Positions 25,756 to 34,874 of a stretch of 64,000 nucleotides of DNA are shown here, one piece after another (position 1 is the first letter of the stretch; every line of letters starts with the position of its first letter). The stretch lies in the NCBI RefSeq assembly GCF_018531125.1, contig NZ_JAHDSY010000005.1. The stretch is one strand, 5' to 3'. Below the pieces are notes generated by a model that was not told where the DNA came from, did no database searches, and worked only from the letters and a program-made list of their open reading frames with translations. The position numbers and the translations under genes are program-made. The stretch is from Canibacter zhuwentaonis. Lineage in GTDB: Bacteria > Actinomycetota > Actinomycetes > Actinomycetales > Microbacteriaceae.

Positions 25756-28731
25756 ATGCAGATTAGGCTTCAAACTCTCGATCATCAACAGCGAGCGTTG
25801 ATCGCGGCGACTGGCGTGTTTGCGGGTGTTGATCTTAGTTTCTCGTCTGCCACGGAAGCGAATCCGGTTTTTGACGTGAGCAATCCGCAGCTCAAGCATA
25901 ATATTGCGCAACTGCAGGCTGGAGCTGTTGACGGTGTGGCTGCTGTGCCGCGCGCGTGGCGTACTCGTACTGACGACGGTGTGTTGGGTGTGGACATTAA
26001 GATGGAGACTGGTACTGGCAAAACCCTGGTGTACACGCAGTTGCTGTTCGAGCTGAACCGGCTTTACGGGTTTCATAAGTTTATCATCTTGGTGCCTTCG
26101 ACTCCTATTAAGGAAGGTACCCGATCGTTCATGAAAGCGGACTATGCGCAACAGTATTTTGATGACACCTATGGCGGTCGCTTCAAGCTGGATCTTGACG
26201 TGCTCGATCCGCAGCAGCGCTCGAAGGGGCGTAAAATGTTTCCTGCTGCGATAGCGAATTTCGTGCAGGCCTCCAGATTGGTGAAAGGTCGGATCAGGGC
26301 GTTGTTGATGACCGATGGGATGCTGCAGTCGAAAACGACGATGGCAACGGTGTACGATCAGTCGGTGTTGGGGATGTCGAGTCAACCGTATGAGGCGTTG
26401 GCGATGACTCGCCCGGTGGTGATCATTGACGAACCTCACCGATTCCGACGCGAGAATAAGGCTTATCAAGTCCTACTCGAGCAGGTTAAGCCGCAAGCTG
26501 TTTTCCGTTTCGGGGCAACCTTTCCGAAATTTGAGAAGTCCGGGGTTACAGATTACAACAATCTCGTGTTTAATCTCGGCCCTGTTGAAGCATTTAATGA
26601 GCAGCTTGTTAAGGGCGTGACGATACAATATCCCCAAGACGACGGTAGCGAATCTGTGCGGTTGAAACTGACTGGTATGTCACGTTCGAAACCTAAGAGC
26701 GCTACGTTTAACAACCTCGATACCGGCAAATCCATAACGTTGCGGGTTGGTGAATCTTTGGGCGATCTGGACGGTGATTTTGCCGGTCTTGCGGTTGAGA
26801 GTGTGGGCAAGACCGAGAACGCGCTGATCAAATCCGGTGTTACGTTATCGAACGGGCAGATTCTTACCACGGGCGATATTTTGGCTAGCCGCGTGTATTC
26901 GGAGACTTACCAGAGCTTAATGATGAAGCAAGCTCTGGATAATCATTTTGAGACTGAGTGGGAGAACTTCCGGCGCTCCACCAAAGTCAAAACACTCACG
27001 CTGTTTTTCATCGACTCGATCGAATCCTATCGCGGTGAGGACGGGCCGGGGCATCTGCGTGCATGTTTCCACGAACTTCTTGCAGCCAAACTGGGTGAGC
27101 AAATCACCGAGCGCAAAAACGACACATCAGTAGTCGGTCAGGAGTACCTTGCTTATCTGCGTGCGTCACTGGCGGATGTGGCTGCGACGAATGGCGGCTA
27201 TTTCTCTGCGGATAATTCCTCGAGCGATGATGCTATCCAAGCTGAGGTTGATCAGATTTTACGTGACAAAGAGTCTCTGCTTTCGTTCGTGAGTTCGGAT
27301 GGCACGCCCAATACGATGCGGTTTATTTTCTCGAAGTGGACGTTGCGTGAGGGGTGGGATAACCCGAATGTATTTCAGATCGTGAAGCTACGCTCATCCG
27401 GTTCAGAAATCTCGAAGCTGCAAGAAGTTGGGCGAGGTCTTCGCTTGCCTGTAGACGTTAGCGGTGCACGGCTTGCGCACGAGCAGTTTTACCTCACTTA
27501 CTTGATTGATTACACCGAGAAGTCGTTCGCTAATAGACTAATTGGCGAGATTAACTCTGATGTTGCGGTGGCAGCACCGTCTGTGAAGGAACTTTTGCCC
27601 AGGGTGGCTGCAGAGCTAGGAATGAGTGAGGATGATTTGTTCTTCGACTTGTGGCATGCACATAAATTTGTAGATTGTGATTGCAACATTTTGGAAGGCA
27701 AGGAACAAGAGCTGTTTAACCATTATCCACAGTTCAACGTGGGCAAGCTCAAGCCTGACAAGGTCGTCACGAACAAATCCAAAACCAAGGTGGGGATTCG
27801 CCCTGGGCGGTATGCTGAGCTTAAAGAGCTGTGGGAGGCTGTTAACGCCAAATATTATCTGCGACTCGAAGACCTCAGTGAACAAGAAATTGAAACCTGC
27901 GTCGACGGCATTTTGGATTCGAAGATCTACACCGCTCAGACTGGGCGATTTACGCAAGAGACGATTGGGCGCGGTGACAATGGCGAGCTGATCGCGGAGA
28001 CATCAACTAAGTCCGTGTTCTCCGTCGATGACACTCTCACTTATGCTGACTGGCTCAAAGGAGTCTATCTGCAAACCTATCTGCCGATCCAGGCGATCAA
28101 CGCTGGTCTTGTGCGATACAACGCGAAGCATCCGTTGCCAGAGGGGTTCTTCAACAGGGTCACGCTCAGTCGATTCGTCGCACAGTTTTACGAGTGGATG
28201 AAATACGAGTTTATTAATCGTTTTTCATACACCCGTATCGATGCACCGCTAGGAGCCACAGCGCTTACTGAACCAAGCGGAGAACCTTTGCGTGATATTG
28301 TCCAGGGAAACATCGGTATTTATCGTGATGCCAGCGTTAACGTGCCTGATAAGTTTCTCTACGATGCGTTTGTCTACGATTCGCCGAAAGAAAAGGACAA
28401 CATCCAAGACTCCGACGTGCTCGATGAGGTCGTTGTCTACGGCAAGATCCCGAGGCGTTCCATTCGCGTTCCTGTTTACTTCGGTGGCAGCACAAGCCCG
28501 GACTTCATGTACGTGTTGAAAGGTGCAGACGGCAAAATGTCACTGAACTTTATCATCGAAACCAAGGATGTTGACGCACAGTCGGATCTGCGCGAGTTAG
28601 AGAAGCTACGGTTCAAGGCAGCTAGGAGGTTCTTCGATTCCATCAGTGACGAGAACATCAAGGTTCAGTTCTCCCCGCAGCTTAAGCACGACGACATCAT
28701 CGCGCTCATCAAGCAAGTTGTGTCACAGTGA
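25756..28731 (+). CDS. Type III restriction endonuclease subunit Res (second system)
   Basis: A 991-residue ATP-dependent restriction subunit. METGTGKT (83-90) is Walker A, IIDEPHRF (about 222-229) is Walker B, and GRGLRLPVD is motif VI. A C-terminal endonuclease segment has SPDFMYV (near 914) and FIIETKD (near 932), matching PD-X(n)-EXK. Gene order and three-base spacing from mod show one transcript. It differs markedly from the other Res in length and sequence and belongs to a separate Type III branch. Confidence 0.94.
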   Translation: MQIRLQTLDHQQRALIAATGVFAGVDLSFSSATEANPVFDVSNPQLKHNIAQLQAGAVDGVAAVPRAWRTRTDDGVLGVDIKMETGTGKTLVYTQLLFELNRLYGFHKFIILVPSTPIKEGTRSFMKADYAQQYFDDTYGGRFKLDLDVLDPQQRSKGRKMFPAAIANFVQASRLVKGRIRALLMTDGMLQSKTTMATVYDQSVLGMSSQPYEALAMTRPVVIIDEPHRFRRENKAYQVLLEQVKPQAVFRFGATFPKFEKSGVTDYNNLVFNLGPVEAFNEQLVKGVTIQYPQDDGSESVRLKLTGMSRSKPKSATFNNLDTGKSITLRVGESLGDLDGDFAGLAVESVGKTENALIKSGVTLSNGQILTTGDILASRVYSETYQSLMMKQALDNHFETEWENFRRSTKVKTLTLFFIDSIESYRGEDGPGHLRACFHELLAAKLGEQITERKNDTSVVGQEYLAYLRASLADVAATNGGYFSADNSSSDDAIQAEVDQILRDKESLLSFVSSDGTPNTMRFIFSKWTLREGWDNPNVFQIVKLRSSGSEISKLQEVGRGLRLPVDVSGARLAHEQFYLTYLIDYTEKSFANRLIGEINSDVAVAAPSVKELLPRVAAELGMSEDDLFFDLWHAHKFVDCDCNILEGKEQELFNHYPQFNVGKLKPDKVVTNKSKTKVGIRPGRYAELKELWEAVNAKYYLRLEDLSEQEIETCVDGILDSKIYTAQTGRFTQETIGRGDNGELIAETSTKSVFSVDDTLTYADWLKGVYLQTYLPIQAINAGLVRYNAKHPLPEGFFNRVTLSRFVAQFYEWMKYEFINRFSYTRIDAPLGATALTEPSGEPLRDIVQGNIGIYRDASVNVPDKFLYDAFVYDSPKEKDNIQDSDVLDEVVVYGKIPRRSIRVPVYFGGSTSPDFMYVLKGADGKMSLNFIIETKDVDAQSDLRELEKLRFKAARRFFDSISDENIKVQFSPQLKHDDIIALIKQVVSQ

Positions 28732-28859
28732 TTAGTTAATGACATTCACAGCAATCTGCCATAGCCACGAGCCTTACCGGGTGGCGCGCAAAGTATAAGG
28801 CGGTCGCTTTCACACATTGCGTGCCGAGAATAACCGCCTATGCCGTTACGGTAACGGGG

Positions 28860-29168
28860 TTACCTTCTAAAACGCAGGCTTTCGGAAAGGCTTTTGCGCG
28901 GTTTGCGCCACGTCATAACAAAGTAAATTATTGCAATAGTGCTGATCACAATTAGTATTCCGATGTATTCCGGCTCGAAAAGCAGGACGCGCTGTCCCTC
29001 TTCTAGTGCAAACCAGGCTTTAATAATCCCGGGAAAATAAATTATGCTGTCGGTTAGATGCGCGATTCCAAAAACCGCGAATACAGTAAGGATCACGACG
29101 CTCGCGCCCGTAAGTAGCCCCAAAACTGCGGTGTCAATGATGTTTCTGATCATTTTAATAAGTTTCAT
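28860..29168 (-). CDS. Small hypothetical membrane protein
   Basis: A 102-residue protein with two hydrophobic helices (about 12-38 and 66-86), a polar loop between them (FALEEGQRVLLFEPEY) and a basic tail (KPRKSLSESLRFRR). GGAAAGGG precedes the ATG at a good distance. The family is not recognised. It faces the res gene and is separated from it by 128 bases with no other gene. Confidence 0.6.
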   Translation of the reverse strand: MKLIKMIRNIIDTAVLGLLTGASVVILTVFAVFGIAHLTDSIIYFPGIIKAWFALEEGQRVLLFEPEYIGILIVISTIAIIYFVMTWRKPRKSLSESLRFRR

Positions 29169-29350
29169 TTTTCGGCCCTTTCCGGTGCTTACTGAATATG
29201 AATTAAAACAGTTGCCGCATAGTCCACGCAGCAGCTATTCTTAGTCGCGGTTATAACACAATCCCCCCTCCCCCTACGCAAAAGCCTTAAAAATTTGAGG
29301 GGAGGGATCCGACGCGATCCGCCGACTCAAACGTGCAATACTAGCGCGGG

Positions 29351-29400
29351 CACAGTCAGGGACAGGCAGGAGCAGTCAGGCTCAGTCAAGTACAGTCAAG
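29351..29400 (+). repeat. Five tandem 10-base units (consensus NNCAGTCARG)
   Basis: Units CACAGTCAGG, GACAGGCAGG, AGCAGTCAGG, CTCAGTCAAG and TACAGTCAAG follow without gaps. The period equals one helical turn, placing the core on one face of the DNA 56 bases before the -35 box of the str promoter. Confidence 0.75.
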
Positions 29401-29455
29401 CGGCAGGCGTGAGGCGCGATCCGCCGCCTTCCCGGAGTTATTTCCTAAGCACGGT

Positions 29456-29484
29456 TTGCATCCCGTAACGCCACAGCGTAATAT
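29456..29484 (+). promoter_or_regulatory. Promoter of rpsL-rpsG-fusA
   Basis: TTGCAT (29456-29461), exactly 17 bases, and TAATAT (29479-29484). The resulting leader before rpsL is about 190 bases. Confidence 0.65.
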
Positions 29485-29684
29485 AGGTTAGAAGTGTTTC
29501 ACCTTGTGGCTTGCCATAAAAAGAACACTCAGGGTCCCTGGGCGTGCGCCCATTACCCCCACGGCATACCTGCACCAGTTACCGCACCGGCGGTTGCGGC
29601 AGGTTGCTACCGCCTCAGGTAGCAAGTGCTGATTAATTATTCCAGCATTGCTGTCACCGTGCAGCATCTAACAAGGAGAATAAG

Positions 29685-30059
29685 TTGCCTACAATTCAGC
29701 AGCTAGTTCGCAAGGGTCGCTCACCTAAAGTTTCTAAAACTAAGGCACCGGCTCTTAAAGCGAACCCACAGCAGCGTGGCGTGTGTACCCGTGTGTACAC
29801 AACCACACCAAAGAAGCCAAACTCTGCGATGCGCAAAGTGGCTCGTGTGAAACTGTCTAACGGAACAGAGGTTACCGCCTACATTCCGGGCGAGGGTCAC
29901 AACTTGCAGGAGCACTCAATGGTGCTCGTGCGTGGCGGTCGTGTTAAAGATCTACCTGGCGTGCGTTACCGTATCGTGCGTGGCGCGCTTGACACCCAGG
30001 CAGTAAAAGGCCGGCAACAGGCTCGTAGCCACTACGGTGCAAAGAAGGAGAAGAAGTAA
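29685..30059 (+). CDS. rpsL: 30S ribosomal protein S12
   Basis: A 124-residue component of the decoding centre, complete and typical. The codons for TTTPKKPNSA and KDLPGVRYR carry the usual Lys residues at the sites where streptomycin-resistance changes occur, so the sensitive form is expected. It starts at TTG 29685 with AAGGAG seven bases ahead. It shares one base with rpsG (TAATG). Confidence 0.98.
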   Translation: MPTIQQLVRKGRSPKVSKTKAPALKANPQQRGVCTRVYTTTPKKPNSAMRKVARVKLSNGTEVTAYIPGEGHNLQEHSMVLVRGGRVKDLPGVRYRIVRGALDTQAVKGRQQARSHYGAKKEKK

Positions 30060-30529
30060 TGCCGCGTAAAGGTCCTGCTCCTAAGCGCCCAGTTGTTGCG
30101 GATCCGGTTTACGGATCACCCGTTGTAAGCCAGCTGGTTAATAAAATCCTGCTCGATGGCAAAAAAGGTCTTGCCGAGCGTATTGTTTACGGCGCACTTG
30201 AAAAGGTTGCCGAAAAAACAGGTGAAGACGCAGTTGCAGTGCTGAAAAAAGCGCTTGACAACGTGCGCCCAACCCTTGAGGTGCGTTCTCGTCGCGTTGG
30301 CGGCAGCACCTATCAGGTGCCTGTTGAGGTGCGTCCGCACCGCGCAAACACGCTCGCACTGCGCTGGCTCACCAGCTACGCAAAAGATCGTCGCGAGCAT
30401 ACTATGACAGATCGCCTCACAAACGAGATTCTTGATGCTTCTAACGGTCTTGGTGCTGCTGTGAAACGTCGCGAAGACACTCACAAGATGGCGGAGTCAA
30501 ACCGAGCATTCGCTCACTACCGCTGGTAA
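30059..30529 (+). CDS. rpsG: 30S ribosomal protein S7
   Basis: A 156-residue primary binder of 16S rRNA in the small-subunit head; it begins MPRKGPAPKRPV and ends NRAFAHYRW, both typical. Coupled to rpsL by a one-base overlap with AAGGAG in the rpsL tail. In many bacteria S7 is the feedback repressor of the str operon. Confidence 0.98.
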   Translation: MPRKGPAPKRPVVADPVYGSPVVSQLVNKILLDGKKGLAERIVYGALEKVAEKTGEDAVAVLKKALDNVRPTLEVRSRRVGGSTYQVPVEVRPHRANTLALRWLTSYAKDRREHTMTDRLTNEILDASNGLGAAVKRREDTHKMAESNRAFAHYRW

Positions 30530-30612
30530 AGTGCACTGTGTGCGGGCGTGTTTTTACGCTCGCACACTCTTGCAAACAGCTAGATTTAAAAACTTCGTAA
30601 AAAGGAGAACTT

Positions 30613-32727
30613 GTGGCACAAGACGTGCTCACCGACCTGAATAAGGTTCGTAACATAGGCATTATGGCGCACATCGATGCCGGTAAAACCACCACAACCG
30701 AACGCATTCTGTTTTACACGGGTGTGAATCACAAACTCGGTGAAACACACGATGGAGCCTCAACAACAGACTGGATGGAACAGGAGAAAGAACGCGGTAT
30801 TACAATTACCAGCGCGGCGGTAACCTGCTTCTGGAACAACAACCAGATCAACATCATCGACACCCCCGGTCACGTTGACTTTACCGTTGAGGTTGAGCGC
30901 TCACTGCGCGTGCTCGATGGTGCTGTTGCTGTTTTTGACGGCAAAGAGGGTGTTGAGCCCCAGTCTGAAACAGTATGGCGACAGGCGGATAAATACGAAG
31001 TGCCACGCATCTGTTTTGTTAACAAGATGGATAAAATGGGCGCTGACTTCTACTTCACAGTAGACACAATCGTGAGCCGTCTGGGTGCAAAGCCGCTGGT
31101 TATGCAGTTGCCAATCGGTGCTGAAAACGACTTTATCGGCGTTATCGACCTGCTCACAATGCAGGCGTTTGTGTGGCCCGGTGACGCAAAGGGCGATGTG
31201 ACCCTTGGCGCGCAGTATGAGATCCGCGAGATCCCTGCCGAGCTACAGGCAAAAGCCGAAGAGTATCGGGCAAAGCTCGTAGAAACCGTTGCTGAAAGCG
31301 ACGACGCGCTGCTCGAAAAGTTCTTTGAGGGCGACGAAATCAGCAACGACGAAATTAAAGCGGCTCTCCGCAAGCTCGTTGTTAAAAACGAAATCTTCCC
31401 GGTATTCTGCGGCTCTGCGTTCAAAAACCGTGGTATCCAGCCAATGCTTGACGCGGTTGTTGATTTCCTCCCTAACCCGCTAGATATCGGCGCTATTAAA
31501 GCTCACGATCCGTCAGACGAAGAGAAGATAATCGAGCGCAAGCCTACAGCTGGCGATCCGTTCTCGGCTCTTGCGTTCAAGGTTGCGGTGCACCCGTTCT
31601 TCGGTCGCCTCACCTACGTGCGCGTGTATTCTGGTAAGGCTGCAACCGGTGCGCAGGTTATTAACTCCACTAAGAGCAAAAAAGAGCGGATCGGTAAAAT
31701 CTTCCAGATGCACGCCAACAAAGAAAACCCTGTTGACGAGCTCACAGCCGGTAACATCTACGCGGTTATCGGTCTGAAAGACACCACAACCGGTGACACC
31801 CTGTGCGACCCTGCAAACCAGGTTGTGCTCGAGGCTATGACCTTCCCTGAGCCGGTTATCGAGGTTGCGGTTGAGCCTAAGACCAAGGGCGATCAGGAAA
31901 AAATGTCGACCGCTATTCAGAAACTTGCTGAAGAGGATCCAACATTCAGGGTGAGTTTAAACCCTGAAACGGGGCAAACGGTTATCGCCGGTATGGGCGA
32001 GCTGCACCTTGATATTATCGTGGATCGTATGAAGCGCGAGTTCAAGGTTGAGGCTAACGTTGGTAAGCCGCAGGTCGCATACCGCGAAACAATCCGCCGC
32101 ACGGTTGAAAAGCACGATTACACTCACAAGAAGCAGACCGGTGGATCTGGTCAGTTCGCGAAAGTGCAGATCGCTATTGAGCCGCTTCAGGTTGAGGGCG
32201 ATGCAATCTACGAGTTCTCAGACAAGGTGACCGGCGGTCGTGTGCCGCGCGAGTACATCCCGTCAGTTGATGCCGGTATTCAGGATGCGATGCAGTACGG
32301 TATCCTCGCTGGATTCCCGGTTGTTGGTGTGAAAGCTACTCTGCTTGACGGGCAGTATCACGATGTTGACTCATCTGAGATGGCGTTTAAGATCGCTGGC
32401 TCGATGGCGTTTAAGGAGGCGGCTCGCCTAGCGCAGCCGGTGCTGCTTGAGCCTGTTATGGCCGTTGAGGTGCGTACCCCTGAAGAATACATGGGTGATG
32501 TAATCGGCGACCTTAACTCACGCCGTGGTCAGGTACAAGCAATGGACGACGCTTCGGGCGTTAAAGTTGTGAGCGCACTTGTGCCACTGTCTGAAATGTT
32601 TGGTTATATCGGCGATCTGCGTTCTAAGACTAGCGGACGCGCTGTGTTCACCATGCAGTTTGACTCATACGCTGAAGTTCCTAAGGCTGTGGCTGATGAG
32701 ATCATTCAGAAAGCTCAGGGTGCTTAA
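30613..32727 (+). CDS. fusA: Elongation factor G
   Basis: A 704-residue translational GTPase that drives translocation. NIGIMAHIDAGKTTTTER is the P-loop, DTPGHVDFT is G3 and NKMDKMGADF is G4; domains II-V follow with normal length. It starts at GTG 30613 with AAAGGAG ahead. The 83-base gap after rpsG has no obvious terminator, so it is likely co-transcribed. Confidence 0.98.
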   Translation: MAQDVLTDLNKVRNIGIMAHIDAGKTTTTERILFYTGVNHKLGETHDGASTTDWMEQEKERGITITSAAVTCFWNNNQINIIDTPGHVDFTVEVERSLRVLDGAVAVFDGKEGVEPQSETVWRQADKYEVPRICFVNKMDKMGADFYFTVDTIVSRLGAKPLVMQLPIGAENDFIGVIDLLTMQAFVWPGDAKGDVTLGAQYEIREIPAELQAKAEEYRAKLVETVAESDDALLEKFFEGDEISNDEIKAALRKLVVKNEIFPVFCGSAFKNRGIQPMLDAVVDFLPNPLDIGAIKAHDPSDEEKIIERKPTAGDPFSALAFKVAVHPFFGRLTYVRVYSGKAATGAQVINSTKSKKERIGKIFQMHANKENPVDELTAGNIYAVIGLKDTTTGDTLCDPANQVVLEAMTFPEPVIEVAVEPKTKGDQEKMSTAIQKLAEEDPTFRVSLNPETGQTVIAGMGELHLDIIVDRMKREFKVEANVGKPQVAYRETIRRTVEKHDYTHKKQTGGSGQFAKVQIAIEPLQVEGDAIYEFSDKVTGGRVPREYIPSVDAGIQDAMQYGILAGFPVVGVKATLLDGQYHDVDSSEMAFKIAGSMAFKEAARLAQPVLLEPVMAVEVRTPEEYMGDVIGDLNSRRGQVQAMDDASGVKVVSALVPLSEMFGYIGDLRSKTSGRAVFTMQFDSYAEVPKAVADEIIQKAQGA

Positions 32728-32885
32728 TTAATTAGATGCCCTGCTGGAGCCGTTTAGGCGGTATTCAGCAAAACCTATTGTGCTTTAGGGCATAATGGAA
32801 TAAGTAATCTACAATCCGAAACCTGTGTTACTTCCTCAGAAATTGGGTGCAAGCAACACACACTACAACGTCCCAGGAGGATGAA

Positions 32886-34079
32886 TTGGCTAAAGCAAAG
32901 TTTGAGCGGAGCAAACCGCACGTAAACATTGGTACTATTGGTCACGTTGACCACGGTAAGACGACCCTTACCGCTGCTATTTCGAAGGTTCTTGCAGAAA
33001 AATTCCCTTCAGAGACCAATGTGCGGCGCGATTTTAACACAATTGACTCAGCTCCGGAGGAGCGCCAGCGCGGTATTACCATTAACATCTCACACGTTGA
33101 GTATGAGACGCCAAAACGTCACTACGCACACGTTGATGCTCCAGGTCACGCTGACTACATTAAGAATATGATCACCGGTGCTGCTCAGATGGACGGCGCG
33201 ATTCTTGTTGTTGCTGCAACTGACGGTCTTATGGCACAGTCTAAAGAGCACATCTTGCTCGCAAAGCAGGTTGGCGTTCCTTATCTGCTAGTTGCGCTTA
33301 ACAAGTGCGACATGGTTGATGATGAAGACATTCTCGAACTCGTTGAGATGGAGGTTCGTGAAGAACTTTCTAAGAACGGTTTCGATGGTGATAACGCACC
33401 TGTTGTTCGCGTATCAGGCTTCCAGGCACTTGAGGGTGACGCAAAATGGACTGACTCTATTGTTGAGCTTATGGAAGCTGTTGACGAGTCAATTCCAGAC
33501 CCGGTACGCGACAAAGACAAGCCGTTTTTGATGCCGATTGAAGACGTGTTCACCATCACCGGTCGTGGCACCGTTGTAACAGGTCGCGCCGAGCGGGGTA
33601 CTCTTGCGATCAACTCTGAGGTTGAGATCGTAGGTCTGCGCCCGACTCAGAAAACAACCGTTACCGGTATTGAGATGTTCTACAAGCAGCTTGATGAGGC
33701 ATGGGCTGGCGAGAACTGCGGTCTGCTGCTTCGCGGCACCAAGCGTGAAGACGTAGAACGCGGTCAGGTTGTTGTTGCTCCAGGTTCAATTACCCCCCAC
33801 ACCAAGTTTGAGGGAAACGCATACATCCTGAAGAAAGAAGAGGGTGGACGTCACAACCCATTCTTCACCAACTACCGCCCTCAGTTCTATTTCCGTACCA
33901 CTGACGTAACCGGTGTTATCTCACTTCCAGAAGGCACTGAAATGGTTATGCCCGGAGACACCACTGAGATGACCGTTGAGCTCATCCAGCCAATCGCTAT
34001 GGAAGAGGGTCTTGGTTTCGCTATTCGTGAGGGTGGTCGCACCGTTGGCGCTGGTACCGTTACCAAAGTTATAGAGTAA
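32886..34079 (+). CDS. tuf: Elongation factor Tu
   Basis: Delivers aminoacyl-tRNA to the ribosome. TTG 32886 gives the standard 397 residues (MAKAKFERSKPHVN) and has AGGAGG five bases ahead; an ATG 39 bases earlier would add 13 residues not found in the family. GHVDHGKTT, DAPGHADY and NKCDMVDD are the GTP-binding motifs. The 158-base gap from fusA has AT-rich promoter-like sequence, so tuf may also have its own promoter. Confidence 0.98.
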   Translation: MAKAKFERSKPHVNIGTIGHVDHGKTTLTAAISKVLAEKFPSETNVRRDFNTIDSAPEERQRGITINISHVEYETPKRHYAHVDAPGHADYIKNMITGAAQMDGAILVVAATDGLMAQSKEHILLAKQVGVPYLLVALNKCDMVDDEDILELVEMEVREELSKNGFDGDNAPVVRVSGFQALEGDAKWTDSIVELMEAVDESIPDPVRDKDKPFLMPIEDVFTITGRGTVVTGRAERGTLAINSEVEIVGLRPTQKTTVTGIEMFYKQLDEAWAGENCGLLLRGTKREDVERGQVVVAPGSITPHTKFEGNAYILKKEEGGRHNPFFTNYRPQFYFRTTDVTGVISLPEGTEMVMPGDTTEMTVELIQPIAMEEGLGFAIREGGRTVGAGTVTKVIE

Positions 34080-34100
34080 CCTCCTTACTACTCACAGCTA

Positions 34101-34132
34101 ATAGAGCCTGGCTTTTGCCGGGCTCTATTTTT
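34101..34132 (+). terminator. Intrinsic terminator of tuf
   Basis: ATAGAGCCTGGC and GCCGGGCTCTAT form a 12-pair stem with a TTTT loop, followed by TTTTTA. Confidence 0.92.
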
Positions 34133-34570
34133 ATGTGTGCGGGTGTGCAGATGTGTTGTGTGCGGGATCTGCTGGGGGGGGGCTTGTGGATAGAACATAT
34201 AGGCGCGCTGGTTCTGTGGGAAACTGCTGGAGTGGTGCTGGCGTTCCGCGCGGGTGTGTGATGTCTGTGCTGGCTTGTCTGAGTGTTTCGCGTGTGAACG
34301 CCTCGCGTACACCGGATTTTCTGAATACAACAGGCACTAGCGGGATTGTATGCGCATAAATTTTAAATTTTCTGCTGCGTGAGAGATAATTTCTTAAGAG
34401 ATTCTACACCCGGGTTGCTGAATTTATAAAATTCTGGAATTCCAGATTGTGTGAATAACGTCAATCTGGAGCTGCGTCCCTTGGCGCTAGAAGAACACGC
34501 CAAAACACTGAACAAGCTTCGTCTCTCAGAGAACCCTTGCCGCAGATATCCCCGCAAGAAATAAACACTG
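34133..34570. other. Scarred intergenic region after tuf
   Basis: Holds a 9-G tract (34174-34182), a stretch of about 180 bases with no recognisable gene, and then the non-coding half of the inverted duplication (from 34368). Short frames on both strands here have no ribosome-binding site and resemble nothing I know. Confidence 0.5.
34174..34182 (+). repeat. Poly-G tract (9 G)
   Basis: Nine G between the tuf terminator and the duplicated region. No target gene can be assigned. Confidence 0.9.
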
Positions 34571-34695
34571 ATGAAGTTCTGCTCCGCAAGTATAGCCGCA
34601 ATCATCGTTGCAGGAGGGCTCTTAACGCTAGGCCCCAAACACATTCAACCTGGCACGCCCGCCACCGGGGAGGCCGCACTGGTAGCTGCCTCAAC
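34368..34695 (+). repeat. Inverted duplication, copy 2
   Basis: Opposite-strand copy of 18490-18812. It contains TCTGGAATTCCAGA, a perfect palindrome that is imperfect in the other copy, and ends within the hydrolase coding region. Confidence 0.85.
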
Positions 34696-34699
34696 GTAA
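34571..34699 (+). pseudogene. Truncated serine hydrolase gene (N-terminal 42 codons)
   Basis: Encodes MKFCSASIAAIIVAGG, LLTLGPKHIQPGTPATG and stops after AALVAAST. The block LTLGPKHIQPGTPATG is identical to the start of the hydrolase encoded at 17616-18626. No catalytic part remains. It could still make a short membrane peptide, but a deletion remnant is the simple reading. Confidence 0.85.
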
Positions 34700-34768
34700 A
34701 TTGGCTGCTCTCTTTTTTGAGGATGGCTAATTCACATTGTTATTGATGCGATAGTTTTGCTACGCAAT

Positions 34769-34800
34769 TTGATTTTTTCGGGGGGGGGGGGGGGTAGTTT
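34769..34800 (+). promoter_or_regulatory. Candidate promoter of the surface gene with poly-G spacer
   Basis: TTGATT (34769-34774) and TAGTTT (34795-34800) are separated by 20 bases, 15 of them the G tract. With 12 G the spacer would be the optimal 17. Spacer-length switching is known for Neisseria surface genes; here it is an inference. Confidence 0.45.
34780..34794 (+). repeat. Poly-G tract (15 G) upstream of the surface gene
   Basis: The longest G run in the window, ending 80 bases before GTG 34875. Confidence 0.95.
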
Positions 34801-34874
34801 TAATAGTGGTTTATTTTCACGTTTAAAACTTGAAACTTTCCAAAAGTTTCTCCGAATGTTTATAGGTGGTTGCT

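Larger units (their letters stand above)
29169..29684. other. Upstream region and leader of the str operon
   Basis: A 516-base region without a gene. It holds a C6-T-C5 run near 29264-29275, the 10-base tandem repeat at 29351-29400, the promoter at 29456-29484, and a 190-base leader with stems at 29581-29598 and TTGCTACC/GGTAGCAA (29604-29625). Stems in such leaders can be sites of ribosomal-protein feedback, but no match to a known one is claimed. Confidence 0.5.

Noticed and set aside
29351..29400. CRISPR-like array
   Set aside because: Units are 10 bases with no spacers and no cas genes nearby.
32847..32885. Upstream ATG for tuf
   Set aside because: Adds 13 residues foreign to EF-Tu and lacks a ribosome-binding site; TTG 32886 has AGGAGG and gives the exact family length.
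34135..34359. Small frames on both strands after tuf
   Set aside because: No ribosome-binding site, no family resemblance; sequence includes the poly-G tract and scar DNA.
18490..34695. Insertion sequence as the cause of the duplicated segments
   Set aside because: No transposase, no terminal repeats or target-site duplications seen at the copy edges.
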